DNA from: Neckera pumila
Lineage: Eukaryota; Streptophyta; Bryopsida; Hypnales; Neckeraceae
Reading direction: 5' to 3'
NCBI GenBank assembly: GCA_963969595.1
Contig: OZ018410.1
Span: 28,090,913 to 28,154,912, forward strand
DNA length: 64,000 bases
Part shown: positions 1 through 12,245 of the stretch, one piece after another
Numbering within the stretch: position 1 is the stretch's first letter
Layout of the letters: each line of letters begins with the position of its first letter
The notes under the pieces: model-generated
What the model was told of the DNA's origin: nothing
Database searches by the model: none
What the model saw: only the letters and a program-made list of their open reading frames with translations
Program-made: the position numbers and the translations under genes

Positions 1-1487
1 CTTCTAATAATTAGTAGGACCAAGACAGGTTTGACACATAACATTTGAGAGGTTATTACATTAAGGGATGGTTCATTTGCATTCATGACATTTGTCTGCA
101 GCCCAAGCCGGGACCGGCAATCAATATTACTTTAGAGAGGTTTGTTACTTAGAGAGTGCTGCTTATTAGAAGTTCTACTGTAATACTAACTGCAGTGTAG
201 TGTGTAGTGATTTGTCAACAGATGTGTAGGGACGCCAACTCCAAGGACTTCAAAAAAAACATCATACATCTACCACTCAGAATGCTTATTTCCCATGCAC
301 TACCGTCTTCAGCATCAAGCACAGTTCATACTCAGAATGTGCACGAAATGAGCATTGACTTTCATTTTGACAGCCCAAGAGAGAAACGCAAACACTACAG
401 TAGTTCATACAACGTCAACTGCAAATCTCTTCTGCATCATGGATACGTTCCATTATCACCTGGGTAGATTTACAGGAACAAAAATGTAAGCATGAGTAGA
501 AATCCGCATTATTCATGCATGAATGATTTGAATGAGAAAAATGGGGGTAATACCCTCTTTGTAAGAGCAAGCTCTTGCTTGCATGTCATAAGTCAGATTC
601 GTAAGCCACATTGGTAAATAATAACAAATGATTTCATGTAAATCTTTACTTATACAACGTTATTCTTACACTAAATGGGTAAAATAAAATTCGCAATCTA
701 CCTGCTCAATTCAAGCTATCCTCAAAATAATGTTTGATAGTGAGCAAGTCACTTTTATCAAAGTCCACGCCGTCCTGTGAATACCAACCACGGGAAACGA
801 AATGCGGTAGCTTAGCTATGCAATAAATTGGATCCATACTTTCTTCAAGACGCGGGATTATGAGGCTAATTAGTTTACCTGAACAGTAGCGGTGTTCAGA
901 GAGCTGATGAAGTAGTTCTAGATCTCCAAACCAATGAGGGAGCAGGTTCGGGTTTCTCTATGATGGCTACCCAAAGCTTGGACGAATGTAGTCCATCATT
1001 GCTTGCTCGCTGTAAACAACACCCATCTATAATTGGCTACAGAGAACTCACAGTTTCCAAAAATGCAGCTTGGGATTTGTTTTCTTTTTCTGCAAAACAC
1101 CAGTGGAATTGCTATTAACGGACAGATGGCAACACCCTACTACCCGTACTGAAAAATGCAAGCAAAGCCAAACGATTGAAATAGAAAGTTAGAAAGTCCG
1201 AGCTAAAAATAGAAAGTTCACTTTCGAAGTTAACAGTCACTTTTAGTCACTTTAAAAATATACTTCAATTCAAAAATGGAAGATATGAAATGTTCTTTCC
1301 ATCGGTACATTTGTTACTTCCCTTGAAACTTCATAAATGATTTCAATTCAACCACTACAGATCAGAAAGAGGTCACTCTTGGCCATTTCGGCAATTAGGG
1401 GATAACAGAGACAAGAAAATCAGAAGATATATCAAGCCTTCTGGGATTGAACCAGCCTATGCAAGTACAACAGACAAACATCTTCCT
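1..1487. other. Non-coding stretch downstream of the SEC14-like gene
   Basis: No coding exon is recognised on either strand. The part next to 1488 should hold the 3' UTR and polyadenylation region of the minus-strand SEC14-like gene. The rest is moderately AT-rich unique-looking sequence with no obvious repeat. Confidence 0.4.
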
Positions 1488-4400
1488 TCACAACATCCTT
1501 ACCATCTTGCCGTAATCTTTCAACTCATTCTTAAGCTGCTCCAGCTCATTCGTAAATTGCTCCTGCTTCGCCAAGACTTCCTTGTACTTCTGAGTTGGCA
1601 TTCATCCAAAGTATTATCAGAGCTTTTGAAAGAGAAAACCCTCCAACCACATAACAAAAACAAAACGCTCAGACCAAAATAACAATGGTCATCGAAATAT
1701 AATAATGGGAGAAGAAATAGGCGATGAGTAAGGTAGGAACCTTCTTTGTTTCGGCTAGATCTGCTTCAAGAGCTTTGATCCTCTCTGCAGAAGGATCCTG
1801 TAAAGGTGTTCTAGCAGCTGCAGTACATGTAGAAGATAATATGCCAAACTCCTCCTCAAGCCTTCCCACACGGCTAGAAATAATACATGTTGATCTTGCA
1901 AATTCATCTGTTCTCAGCCAGACCCTTGAATCCTTCTCTTGCGGCTTCCAGGACGCTAGCCGGTAAGGCCGGGAAAAATAATCCAGAAAGGCCAAGAACA
2001 AAGACCACAACACGGACAACGATTGTGTGATTGTCATCCACACCGGCCCAACATTCCCTGCAGTTCGATCGAATTTGACATCAATCTGGGTCGCAGACAC
2101 TCAAATTCTCATCACAAGCTTTCAATCGAACTTTCCGGACCGCAATCCAGGTCCAAGATAGATAAGAGCAAAAAGGTTACTAAAGGTTGAACATAGGCGG
2201 CAATAGAATGATTGAATTACCGGAAGATGTTGGACCCTCGGCTGCCATCTTCATCTCAGATCCACTGGTAATACCTCTACTGACTAACTTCTGTGACCAG
2301 CAAACCAATAAACACTTCAATCAGCAATAAATATAGTCAAAATATATATTAATAAACGAATAAATCGAAATGCTATCACAGGAACCATATTGAAATATTC
2401 AAATGTAGATGTAATCGATTTCTGGCAAGCTCGCATACTTTTTCTCTAACAGGAGATACCATGTTCTCAGGGTGAATCACACTCTTCTCAGTTCCTGAAT
2501 CTGCAGTAGACTCTTCCTGTTCTCCAACATCATAACCAATTTCCTGCAAAAATAAAAGCGACTGGAATGTAGTTTTTGAAAGGCAGCGCAGCATAAAGAA
2601 CTTATTAACATTCGAATGGCGTCTTGAGTATGAAGTCAGAAGGAATAGTGGGATAGTGGGCGAGATTTCTCATTTAGTTTAAAAAAAAATTACCCGCTTT
2701 ATGTCCTCATAGCGATAGGAATCGTCAAAATCCGTTGCAGAGGACACACTATCTCTTGCACCTTTCCCCTGTGCAGCTACTAGTACCTGCAGATACATCA
2801 CAGAGTATGCTCTATGTAGTCCCCGTGAACAAATGCAAAGAGCCAGATACGCATCTATTGTAAACTCCTGCTTTGGAAACTGGCTAGATTTGCTCACTTG
2901 ATCATTCTCGCTCTATAGAAAATTTAAACAGGATATCGTCCTTTCATTCCTTATGAACAGTATCAAGTGTAACTGAAAAAAGGTTATGTCAATTTACCTT
3001 CAGAACATCAGGATCCCGCCAAGGGCCCATGTCAGACTGCATACACCCACCTTCTACTGGGCATGTGCAAACCCCACCAAGAAATTCTGGCAAATTACTG
3101 TTACAACCAAGAGCTTCGACAGTGAATTGAACGATCTCTATAAATACGTCAACGTAGTACATACTAAGAAGAAAACATGGAATACTGTAGACAAAACACA
3201 CAGAGACTTCGTGATAATCATGGAAGGCATTGAACTAAAAGCACACAAGTCACTTATTTAAGTCAATGCCTCTTAAGGGAATGTCTCATTGAAACTGTTG
3301 GGGTCTAGTACCTGGCGTCTATAATCTCAAGTAGTTTCTTCTGATAGTTGTTACCAATGACCTGCCAAAACACAATTTCAGAATGATAGACTTGTAGGTT
3401 TAATTTAAAGTCATTCTCACCTCCAGCAAAAACATAGTTAGCCCACAGAGACCACCTCCAGATTGATGAGGACAAGATGAAAGCATCATCTATTCATAAT
3501 AAGGACCTAGAATACTGGATGCTGGAGTATACATGTATTTTTGCTGCTGTGTTAGGATCCAAGAAGCCCTTGATAGTGCTCCAAAGAATTTTGAAGCCTG
3601 GTCCTGCATTGACGATGAACAATCGTGCCAACGTCTGCAGTGCAACCAAAAATCACTCAGCAAATTGTAGAACATGATTGCTCACCTAAAGCTCTCACTT
3701 CAATCCAAAATGCAAAAATACCTCGGGGTAGTTGTCGTTGTCAACTCTCTGAAGAGCAACAATCAGGTCTCGCGCAGGCTTAGAGAAATTCTTCAAGCCC
3801 TGTATTTCAGAAACGAAGAATTAACGAGGTAAAATATGTCGGAATTTGCATCAGCATAAGTGATAACATAATTGAAGAAAGACAGCTAAAAATATTACCA
3901 CTCCCGCTACATCAAGAATGGTGGTGGTGGTGTCAATATGCTGGTTTGCTGCAACAGAGCAAGCTGGGAACTTCAAGTTCAGCAGCTTCTCAAATTCCTG
4001 TACATGATATTTCAGATACCTATCAAGCGTAGTCACTTCCATCAAGCCGTGGGCATGGATTTTGCCAATTCTCTCAATATACACAGGTCTGCCCTCTTTG
4101 TCCACCCCATGATACCCTTGAGGATAATAGTTCCTCACTTTGTCAATTTCTGTAAAGTTGAAGTCCTGAATAAACAAAACACAGGCGGTCATTGAAGGCT
4201 GTGAAATGCAGTATAGACAATTGAAGCTTCTTAAATACATCAGACAAAGGATATATATCACACAAGTTATAAGTACACAGTATCAACATTGAAAATCATC
4301 CACTCCCCTTAAGAAAACACCGAGTACGGTAGTCTGCTAACACTCGCAGTATCACAGACTTTGTGCAGTTGACCATGAGATGGCCGCCCTCAAGGACTAG

Positions 4401-5546
4401 ATGCGAGAAATACGAGAAATATATCAGTCTATATTATACTTACACTCGCCAGCTAATACACCCCATGTCATTCCGAACATCAACCTACTATCTATATTAG
4501 ATTAAGTTTAGTCAAATCACGGGCAATTCCAACCAATGGATTCAACTAATCAAAACTACAACTGAATGAATGCAAACGATGTATATGTACCAAGAGTTCT
4601 CAAACCCACTGTGCAACTCCTTCATTCAGTACAGAAGAAAGAAAGACGTCATTGAATCAATTAGGATACAAACCTCTTCGATCGAATCCGTCTCAAATTC
4701 CTTTCGCCAAGCTAACATATTTCTCCACATTTCTGCTGTCTTCTTGACGTCATATTTCCTTGCCTTTGAAAATCTATGCACAACGGGAAAATTTCACATA
4801 ACCATAAAGCATCATACTAAGATGCCGACAACGGCAAGTACTCAAAGAGTCGAGGAACATTAGATGGAATCCAACCAGAAAATTCAATACATGAGGACGT
4901 TGAAAAAAGCTGAAAAATCAAATAGGCGAGAACTAAGATTAAGTGTCCGTATAGTTTCCATATCCTTCAACTAATACTACCTATGGCACCAGAATATGTG
5001 CAGGATGGTATGCATTTCAGGATATATGCAAGATGATATGCCAATATATGACTCATGAGGTACGAACCTCAATAGAACGCGGTAATCATCATGCTGCTCA
5101 GGCAGAAGATTTTTGGCAATAAGCTCTCGGCGTAGTTCTTCGACAGCCTGTTGCTCCTTTGCATCTCGAACATCCGCAATCGGGAGAGACAACTTTTTCG
5201 ATCGGTTCAAGCCAGCACACCGCCGTCTTTTCAGAGAATCACGAAATTTCGTGGTAGCAATAATGGCACGAATAGCTCCAAATTTTGCTTTACCGCAGCC
5301 GCCTTGCGACTCGTCATCATCATTGGACTCAGCATTATCGTTGGAGGATAATTTGTAGTCTGCATGTATACCCCGATTTCCATTCGATTCTAAAAGCCCA
5401 CGGAAAAGTTCATCAGTTACAACAGCAGTCCCCTATCCACTTTTCATAATTGAAACATCTACGGTTCACAGAGATAACTAAGTCCCCTCCGCATGAGTAC
5501 CAACAAGGGTTGCTTTAACAACCAATAGTCCTGAAGGTCGTGACAT
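1488..5546 (-). CDS. SEC14-like phosphatidylinositol transfer protein (SFH family)
   Basis: The protein should bind and present phosphatidylinositol and phosphatidylcholine at membranes. Thirteen coding exons join in phase with GT..AG introns: 5546-5523, 5432-5068, 4773-4674, 4165-3899, 3799-3722, 3634-3533, 3361-3312, 3097-2998, 2786-2694, 2543-2439, 2290-2221, 2099-1741 and 1589-1488 (TGA 1490-1488). They give about 604 residues, normal for plant SFH proteins. Residues 50-80 hold the basic [19 protein letters not shown] stretch. The CRAL-TRIO N-terminal region starts near 95 ([18 protein letters not shown]). The lipid-binding domain spans about 164-362 and contains [50 protein letters not shown] and [18 protein letters not shown] hydrophobic segment near 475-495 and a C-terminal coiled coil follow. 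The start MSRPSGLL resembles the family's MSGPLDR start. It is inferred, because the frame stays open further upstream. Confidence 0.9.
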
Positions 5547-6013
5547 CTGCTGTTTATCCGTGCCAATAAAAGTATGGGCGGAAAAGATAACAACCTTGAC
5601 TTTGGGCCCCCATGGCGATCGTGTCACAACTACCTCCGGTCCAGGCTCCAAGTAAAGTCCGCAGCAATACTTTTCCAGAAAATAACGCTCTTGCAAAGCT
5701 TCACGTCCGTAACGTTCGCATAGGTCCTGATCACATAAAAATATTAGTAGGTAAAGTGTAATAGTTATTCTCCTGATCCAGAAATTATTCACAAAATCCT
5801 GCTAAGATCGGGCACATCGTTGAATGAATAAGTTCCAGAGATGTAAGACATGCAGGTAGGTTTTATATCGTATTCAAAACGTTAAGCGTCTCATGTCACA
5901 TGCTTTGAACTCGTACAACTTCTTTTGTGATCGCGGTACTCCGCAAGACGATGGGAACTGCATGTTTCCAGAAATCAGGGGAAGAGTCGCAAAAGAGAGA
6001 AGAAACAGTAAAA

Positions 6014-6530
6014 GAAACACATCAGCGCTAGTTATCAGGAGAATTAGATAGGAAACGCAGAGTAACACAAGCGCGCGAATCACGTACATTACGATACACG
6101 TTTCTTACCAGTTGGAACAAATCTACCAAATAAGAAACTCAATGCTCAAGAAAATTCAGATATCTCCGGAGACAATCGCGAAAAGAAATTTAAAAAACAC
6201 TCCTGTTTCCAACCTCCAGCCACTCCTCACCGAATTTCCACATCACAACCAAGACAACAATAACAGCAGCAAAATGCTTAATCCAACAATTAAAAGTATG
6301 AGTCACAAGAACGGAGATCTACGAAAAGAAAAACATCAGCGCTAGTTTTCAGGAGCATTAGGAACGACACGCCGCAAATCACGTACATCACGATACGCTA
6401 TTTCTTGCCAATTTGGAATTTACCTATCGAATAAGAAAACTCCACGTTAAACAAAATTCACCGTCTCCGGAGGCAAACGCGGAATGAAAAACAAAAAAAC
6501 AAAGTCCTACTGTCTCGAACCTCGCCGCAT
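6014..6530. repeat. Tandem duplication in the SEC14-like gene leader
   Basis: Two diverged copies of about 200 bp begin at about 6014 and 6328. Shared landmarks in order are CATCAGCGCTAGTT, CAGGAG, AATCACGTACAT, ACGATAC and CTCCGGAG. The offset is about 314 bp. It looks like a local duplication of leader sequence. Confidence 0.7.
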
Positions 6531-6875
6531 TTCCATATCAACACCAAAACTATAATAACAACAACACGTCAACCTCCCTTACCGACGATGCAAACTACGC
6601 CAATCGATCCCCGCTCCCTCGCTACATTCTCAAAACCCCGAACAACACAAATAGCACTAACTCTAACACCAAAACGCAAGCCTCGTCCGCGACGCAAACG
6701 CCCGAAACCAAACCGCGTTTTCGCACAATGCTAATCCTACGCGACTCCGCTGAAATCAACAAAAAACACCTGCACAATCACAACGGCGACATGCAAATGC
6801 ACAAAACCAAATCTCACCGTCTCCAACTTCGCAGCGGGCAAGATCGTGCGGCGACATGGCTAAGTAAAAGAGAAG

Positions 6876-6930
6876 TTTCTCTCTCTCTCTCTTTCTCTCT
6901 CTGTGTCTCTGTGTCTCTGTCTCTCTTTCC
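6876..6930. repeat. TC/TG pyrimidine microsatellite
   Basis: A run of TCTCTC with interspersed TGTG, oriented as a GA-rich tract on the strand of the SEC14-like gene. Such tracts are common in plant core promoters and 5' UTRs. Confidence 0.85.
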
Positions 6931-7915
6931 AGCAATCATGCAAGACAACTAGCGAGTAAAGCGCAAGCCAATAATCGTGGTCTTTCTCACCTCGATCAAG
7001 GACGGATGGAAGAAGCCCGTTAAAGGCACCGACGGATGGTGAACTGCGCAGGCTACGTGTGCCGCATCGCCATGGTCCGCGGCTGGCTGGGAGTGTGTGA
7101 GAGCTTTAGCTTAGTGGGAAGATGGGCTCCTGACGGAGCTGGAGTATGTGATTGTGTTCGAATGTGCTCTTTACTACTGCAGTAGAACAGTAAGTTATGA
7201 GGACTGGCAAATAATGTAAGGCGCCGTTATGAAAGAACAAAAAAAAAGCCTGCCTGCCTGCCGGTCAGAATGGTTGCGGTTTCTTGGTGTGACGACGGAC
7301 TGCACTGCCGCGCGCTTGCGGCCGGCGCGGCATCTGGTTGGTAGGGAAGGGGCAGGTTGACGAGGAGAACGGCGTTGAAGACCGACATGCGTCTGGGGAA
7401 CTGACCCCGGCCTGACCACTCAAGACAAGTGGGACACTCATTTTCTGAGGGTCTAGTTTGGGGGTCTTAAATTTTCTTTATTTTGGTCACTGGATTGGCA
7501 TTGGAATCCTTGACCCAAATCTGAACCTCCGTCAGAAAACAATTGAGGAGCCTTTTGGGTTCATTCATGGTAGACTAACCCTTTAACTCCTAAAAGACCA
7601 TTGTCCCCTTGAGGGACAATTGAAAATTTTGGGCAGGTATCTATGTGCTGAAATTTTTCCTGTTTTTTTTTTAAAAAAATTAATTTTTTTTTTCAAGATA
7701 GAAAAATTGATTAGCTTTGTGGGAATGTAATTTTTTTTCAATCGGGGTCTAGGAACAAAAGTTATGCTCAAAAGATTTTCAAAAATTTGAATTTTTCTTT
7801 TTGAATTTTTTCTCATAGATTATATTTTTGTCTACATGAAAAGCTTTGACTTATTCCATTTGGATTTGTTATGAAAAAGTTATGGACAATCTTGTTTTGG
7901 GGGCAATTAGAGCAT

Positions 7916-8684
7916 CATCATACTACTAAAATCACAACTCCCTCTGTAATATCACAAATGCTACCTTTAATAATAGGGGCTTGTGCTTGCTATGCTACAC
8001 ATTTTAGTAAAATTTTGATATATTTAAAGGTAGCATTTGTGATATTACAGAGGGAGTTGTATCACATATTAGTAAAATTTTGATATATTTGAATAGAATG
8101 CATGATAATGATTTCAATAAGTCTTTGAAATAATTAATTTTAATATTTTGTAAAAATACTTTCGATCATGCATACATAAAAATAATATTTCCACACAATA
8201 TTATGTTATAGAAGTAGAGTAGTAGTTTGCAATCACCTCTGTAATATCACTTTTACAGCTTTTATGATTTCAAAATTCTATTGCTACTACCAAATGATTT
8301 GAGAAATTTATTCAATTGAAGCAATTTTGGATTTCACAACAATTAAGTTGTTCATGAAGTTTTTGAAATTTACAAGTTTTTCTTTTCAATTCATCAAGTT
8401 TTTGGGTTGCCATTGTTCGTAAGAATTGAGTCAACTTTTGAATGCATTACAATAAATGTATATCTTTTACAGTATTCACCATTGCATATATTTCATTCAG
8501 TATTCAATAAATTTCTATTGTAGATTTCAATATATGCTTACATATAAACAAAATTATACATAGATTTTAGTAATTTTTATTTGAAGATTTATTGAAATTT
8601 TTGTTCTGCATTTTATCTAATACATAAAAATTCTAATAAAATTCTAATGATGAATGCGTAGTGTAGCAAGCGCCAACCACTAGT
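7916..8684. mobile_element. Insertion nested in the family B element
   Basis: This segment has no counterpart in the uninterrupted copy (60302-61223). It contains a perfect 37-bp inverted repeat (7934-7970 and 8024-8060). A weaker inverted similarity exists between GCTTGTGCTTGCTATGCTACAC (near 7979) and GTGTAGCAAGCGCCAACCACTAGT (ending near 8684), which may mark the true ends. Exact borders and any target duplication are unresolved. Confidence 0.5.
7934..8060. repeat. Perfect 37-bp inverted repeat with a 53-bp loop
   Basis: The left arm 7934-7970 and right arm 8024-8060 are exact reverse complements, with a core CTCCCTCTGTAATATCACAA. A third partial match (CACCTCTGTAATATCAC) lies near 8236. 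The loop sequence TTTTAGTAAAATTTTGATAT recurs just after the right arm. Confidence 0.95.
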
Positions 8685-8907
8685 CTTCTTGAAAAAATAA
8701 CATGTAGGATTCATTTCTGAATGTAAGTTTACAGTTTTTCAAGAAAAAAAGTTCCACAGTCATGGTTTAGTTTGCTTGCTACAACAATCTCACTATTGGG
8801 ATTAGTTCATTTTAATTCCATTTTAGAGATATTAATAATTTAGATTTTCCTTCTATCTTGTATCTACTTCTACATAACAATTTTAAGAACTATGAAATTA
8901 AGCTTAA

Positions 8908-9600
8908 CCCCTAAAGGCCCAAGGCCTTTTTTCAGCAAAAAACACACTCAAAATTGCCATTTCTCTAGCAAAGAGTTAAAAAATTTTGAATATTATTTTT
9001 TTGCACATCTAACCATAGGAATTTATACCTAACTAGCATTAGAGGAGTTTGGGGGGCCTTGAAAGATTGTTTCAGGCTCATTCTCCAGTCTGCCCAGATT
9101 TAGGGAACAAAATATGGGCGTGTCAGATTTTTTTTTCTTAAAAAAATAATAAACAAATAATTTCTTTTACCAAAATATAATTTTAGCAAATATATTTTTT
9201 TTTTTTTTTCAAAAATGACGTTTGGCCACGTCAGCCTGGCCATTTGGCAGCATTCCAGCATTCCTGCAGAGTTCCCACAATCCGGGAACTCGCAGTCTCT
9301 CAGGAGGCCCAAAACTCTTCTAATGTTTAAGAATGTGTGGGAATTTTATTAGAATTTTTGACCGCATAGATTGCAAGATATCTGCGTTTAAAGTGAAAAA
9401 AAACAAATTTTTCAATACATTGTGGAACTGGATTTTTAAACTTTGAACATTTTTAACTTCAATTTTTGTACTACAGAGTTTTGAGCTTTAAATCTCTATA
9501 GTGGAGAATTGAGTTGAGAGTCTTGCAAAAAAAACTAAATTTAAAAGACTTAATTTTCATTATTAAAAATTCATTCCTATCCTAATTTATTGAACATTGC
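8908..9600 (+). mobile_element. TTAA-flanked element, family B, 5' half
   Basis: It starts CCCCTAAAGGCCCAAGG directly after TTAA (8904-8907) and aligns with the left half of the copy at 60302 (shared CTCAAAATTGCCA, ATCTAAC-ATAGGA, GAGTTGAGA). It is interrupted by a MITE at 9037-9325. The right half is not found after about 9600. Confidence 0.65.
9037..9325. mobile_element. MITE, CATTAGATGA family, copy 1
   Basis: It begins CATTAGAGGAGTTTGGGGGG and ends CTTCTAATG, with inverted ends. The internal sequence holds a T-rich run and GGCCACGTCAGCC, also found in the copy at 50234. It interrupts a family B element. Aligning both flanks to the intact copy at 60302 leaves no duplicated bases. Confidence 0.75.
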
Positions 9601-12200
9601 ACTAATTTATTAATTTTTTCCTACTTTAGAGTGTCTACCACTATATTTGTGTCCTAGTTTTTATTTTAACTCTACTAATTAGTTTCATGTTTTTTTGTAT
9701 TTGTGGTTCATCACTAATGCAAATTCCTACTCATAGTATTTGTTACTATGTATGATTTTGACCAATGCTTTGTTTCATGTCATTTTGATAAATATTGCAA
9801 AAGTTAGAAGGAATTTTTTTGATTTCAATGTAAAAATGGAAAGCAAAAAATATATTCTAAAAAAACATTAATTATATTTTGGGGGATTTTATAGACTAAC
9901 ACCTAACCAAAAAACATTTGAACCATTAAATGATAAACAATGAAGGTAAAAAAAACATATGAAGTCCTCTTTTGCTCTCAGTTTTGAAAATTTCAAATAG
10001 AGTTAAAAATAAAGGATATGAAATGTTTACTAAAACATTTTCACCATTGTGATTAACAATTCTCAAATTTTTCCAAAATTCAAATATTTATATCTTTCAT
10101 TCAATGATACTTCTACTTTACAGCTTTTTTTTAAATGACTGTGAAAGTTTTTTGCTTAACTTCATTTACATATGTATTATTCCTACTACTAAGTCCTATC
10201 TCACAATTTCACCCAATTTTTCTTAATTTTACTAATTTTTAATTGTGACCCAATATGGTGATTCACATACAACACTACCCCCACTCTAAGATATCAACCT
10301 CCATACATTTGTTATACATACGGCTCATTTATAACACCAAGAGAAGTCCCCACTAGTTCTAATATTTTACTCCCTAGTTCTAATATTTTACTCCTGCTCC
10401 ATCTACATACTAATATCTCTAATGAATCATCTCACATTTTTTAGATAACCTTAACTCCATTTATCTCATCAATACACACATCAAACATCCATTTGTTCAA
10501 ATAAACCACCTAAACAAAACCATATTCAACTCCACAATTCAACTATTACAATTTTGTAATTTTCCTCTAACTATCACAAAAATTGAAGCGCAGCCAAACT
10601 AACAAACAAGGACTGAAAAAGCAAATAACCTTGCCAAATCAAAAAATTTAAAGGAGCTTTGCTCACTACAACATGCATGAATACAAACATGCCCATACTA
10701 CAACTTTTTTAGAGATGATGCATGAAAAGAAAAATGAAGCCACGAGAGGGTTATTTTAGGGTCGTTTTCCAAGCTGTGAACCAATGGATTGCTGGTCAAA
10801 ATATTAAAAAAATTAAAATTAAAACATTATTATTTAAAAATTATTAATTTTAAAAATAATAAAATAACATTATTTTGTGAAAAGAATGTTAAAATCTTAA
10901 TTAAATAATATTATTTGATGTGGCAGGGCCTACGCCACATCAACAATCTATGTGCTTTAGATATTTAACCACAACAAAGCTTCCGACCTTGGGAGCATGC
11001 AGAGAACTTACAACACTTTTGAAGCTTCATTTTCTTTCTAATGGTCTTCCTTACAACCAATACCATATAAATGTCCAGTTCTCTTTCATAACATCTACAT
11101 CCCAAAATTAGAAATTTTCTCTCATGCACTACTTGCACAACAATTACCAAGCATTGAAAAATAGACAAATAATCCTAAAATCAATAACCAATTACCTAAA
11201 TAATAAATTCTAGACTAACCCCTCTATTTTGAATGCCCAAATCATGCATCTTCAGTCTCAATTTTCAATATAGACAATACATGGAACAAGCTTGTAAACA
11301 CCTATTTTGGCCGACATAATACCCATGTTCTTTATGCACACTCTGCAATTTATAACAAATAGAAATATAGATACACGTTCTTCTATATTGCACCCATTCA
11401 AATATCAAAGCAATATAAACCAAAGATAATCATTTGGAGCACACTATCATACAATAATTATACCCTTGTCACTATCATATTTCTATTAATTATACATGTG
11501 ACGCCCGCTTATGCCTTGATGTACTTTGCCTCCAAAATGGTCCCCGAACTACCCCGTCACAACAACACAAAATTCAATTTATCAAAATTTTCATATTCCA
11601 ATGATAGATTTTCTTTAGACTTTAATACAGAATTAGACATTTCTGCACTTGGCTAAGTGTAATGATCGTATGCAAAACTATTTACAAAAAATGTGTTATC
11701 AAAAACTTGAGTACCTTCCAGATTTTCAAGAAATCCATTTTTTAATTTCATCATGCAATACTATCACTTCAAACGCACACTCTCTATGAGGATGCAATTT
11801 TAGTTCTTCCAAGAGAAATACAAGTCCAACACATTTTATTTCTTCCTATCTATCATTTGTTTTGGTCTCGTGTATTAATCTTTTTGCTTTGTACATTGCA
11901 ATTACATGAGTGTTATAATATTTAAATGTGTACACCATGTGTACAGCAATATTCACTACAATTTTTGGAATATTTATTTATAAATCCAATATGACATTGA
12001 AGGTTCAGCAACTACCTTCACATTTTTAAATTACGTGCTCACACCAATCAAAAACCATACAATCATTTGAATATCTTCATAGACTTTCAAAACTAATACA
12101 CAAGATCTATACACTCACACACCTTATTCTACCATTACAAGTACTACTATGTCTCTTATAACGACCCTGTTTCATCCGGTGTCTCCAACACTCATGCAGA
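9601..12200. other. AT-rich intergenic DNA
   Basis: No gene was recognised. The sequence is AT-rich with frequent homopolymer runs. A short inverted pair GATGTGGCAGGGCC / GGCCTACGCCACATC near 10917-10940 suggests one more small MITE remnant, but its ends could not be paired. Confidence 0.35.
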
Positions 12201-12245
12201 TAATTGCACCAAATCTTCTCTTTCTCCTCTACTAGTTGCCTCCGC

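Larger units (their letters stand above)
5547..7430 (-). promoter_or_regulatory. Leader and promoter region of the SEC14-like gene
   Basis: This region lies upstream of the inferred start. It is richer in C and G than the flanking DNA and carries a pyrimidine microsatellite (about 6876-6930) and an internal tandem duplication (about 6014-6220 copied at 6328-6530). A spliced 5' UTR is likely, since plant SFH genes often have one, but exon ends cannot be fixed. The frame of the first coding exon stays open upstream to about 5735, after a good acceptor (TGATCAG). Either a longer N-terminus or a uORF-bearing leader is possible. Confidence 0.45.
7587..8895 (-). mobile_element. TTAA-flanked element, family B, 3' half, reversed, with a nested insertion
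   Basis: The end TTTAACTCCTAAAAGACCATTGTCCC is the reverse complement of the right end of the complete copy at 60302-61223. The match continues inward to about 7915 and resumes at about 8683 (CTTCTTGAAAAAATAAC), running to about 8895. About 770 bp between those points is absent from the other copy and is therefore a later insertion. No coding capacity was seen. Confidence 0.7.
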
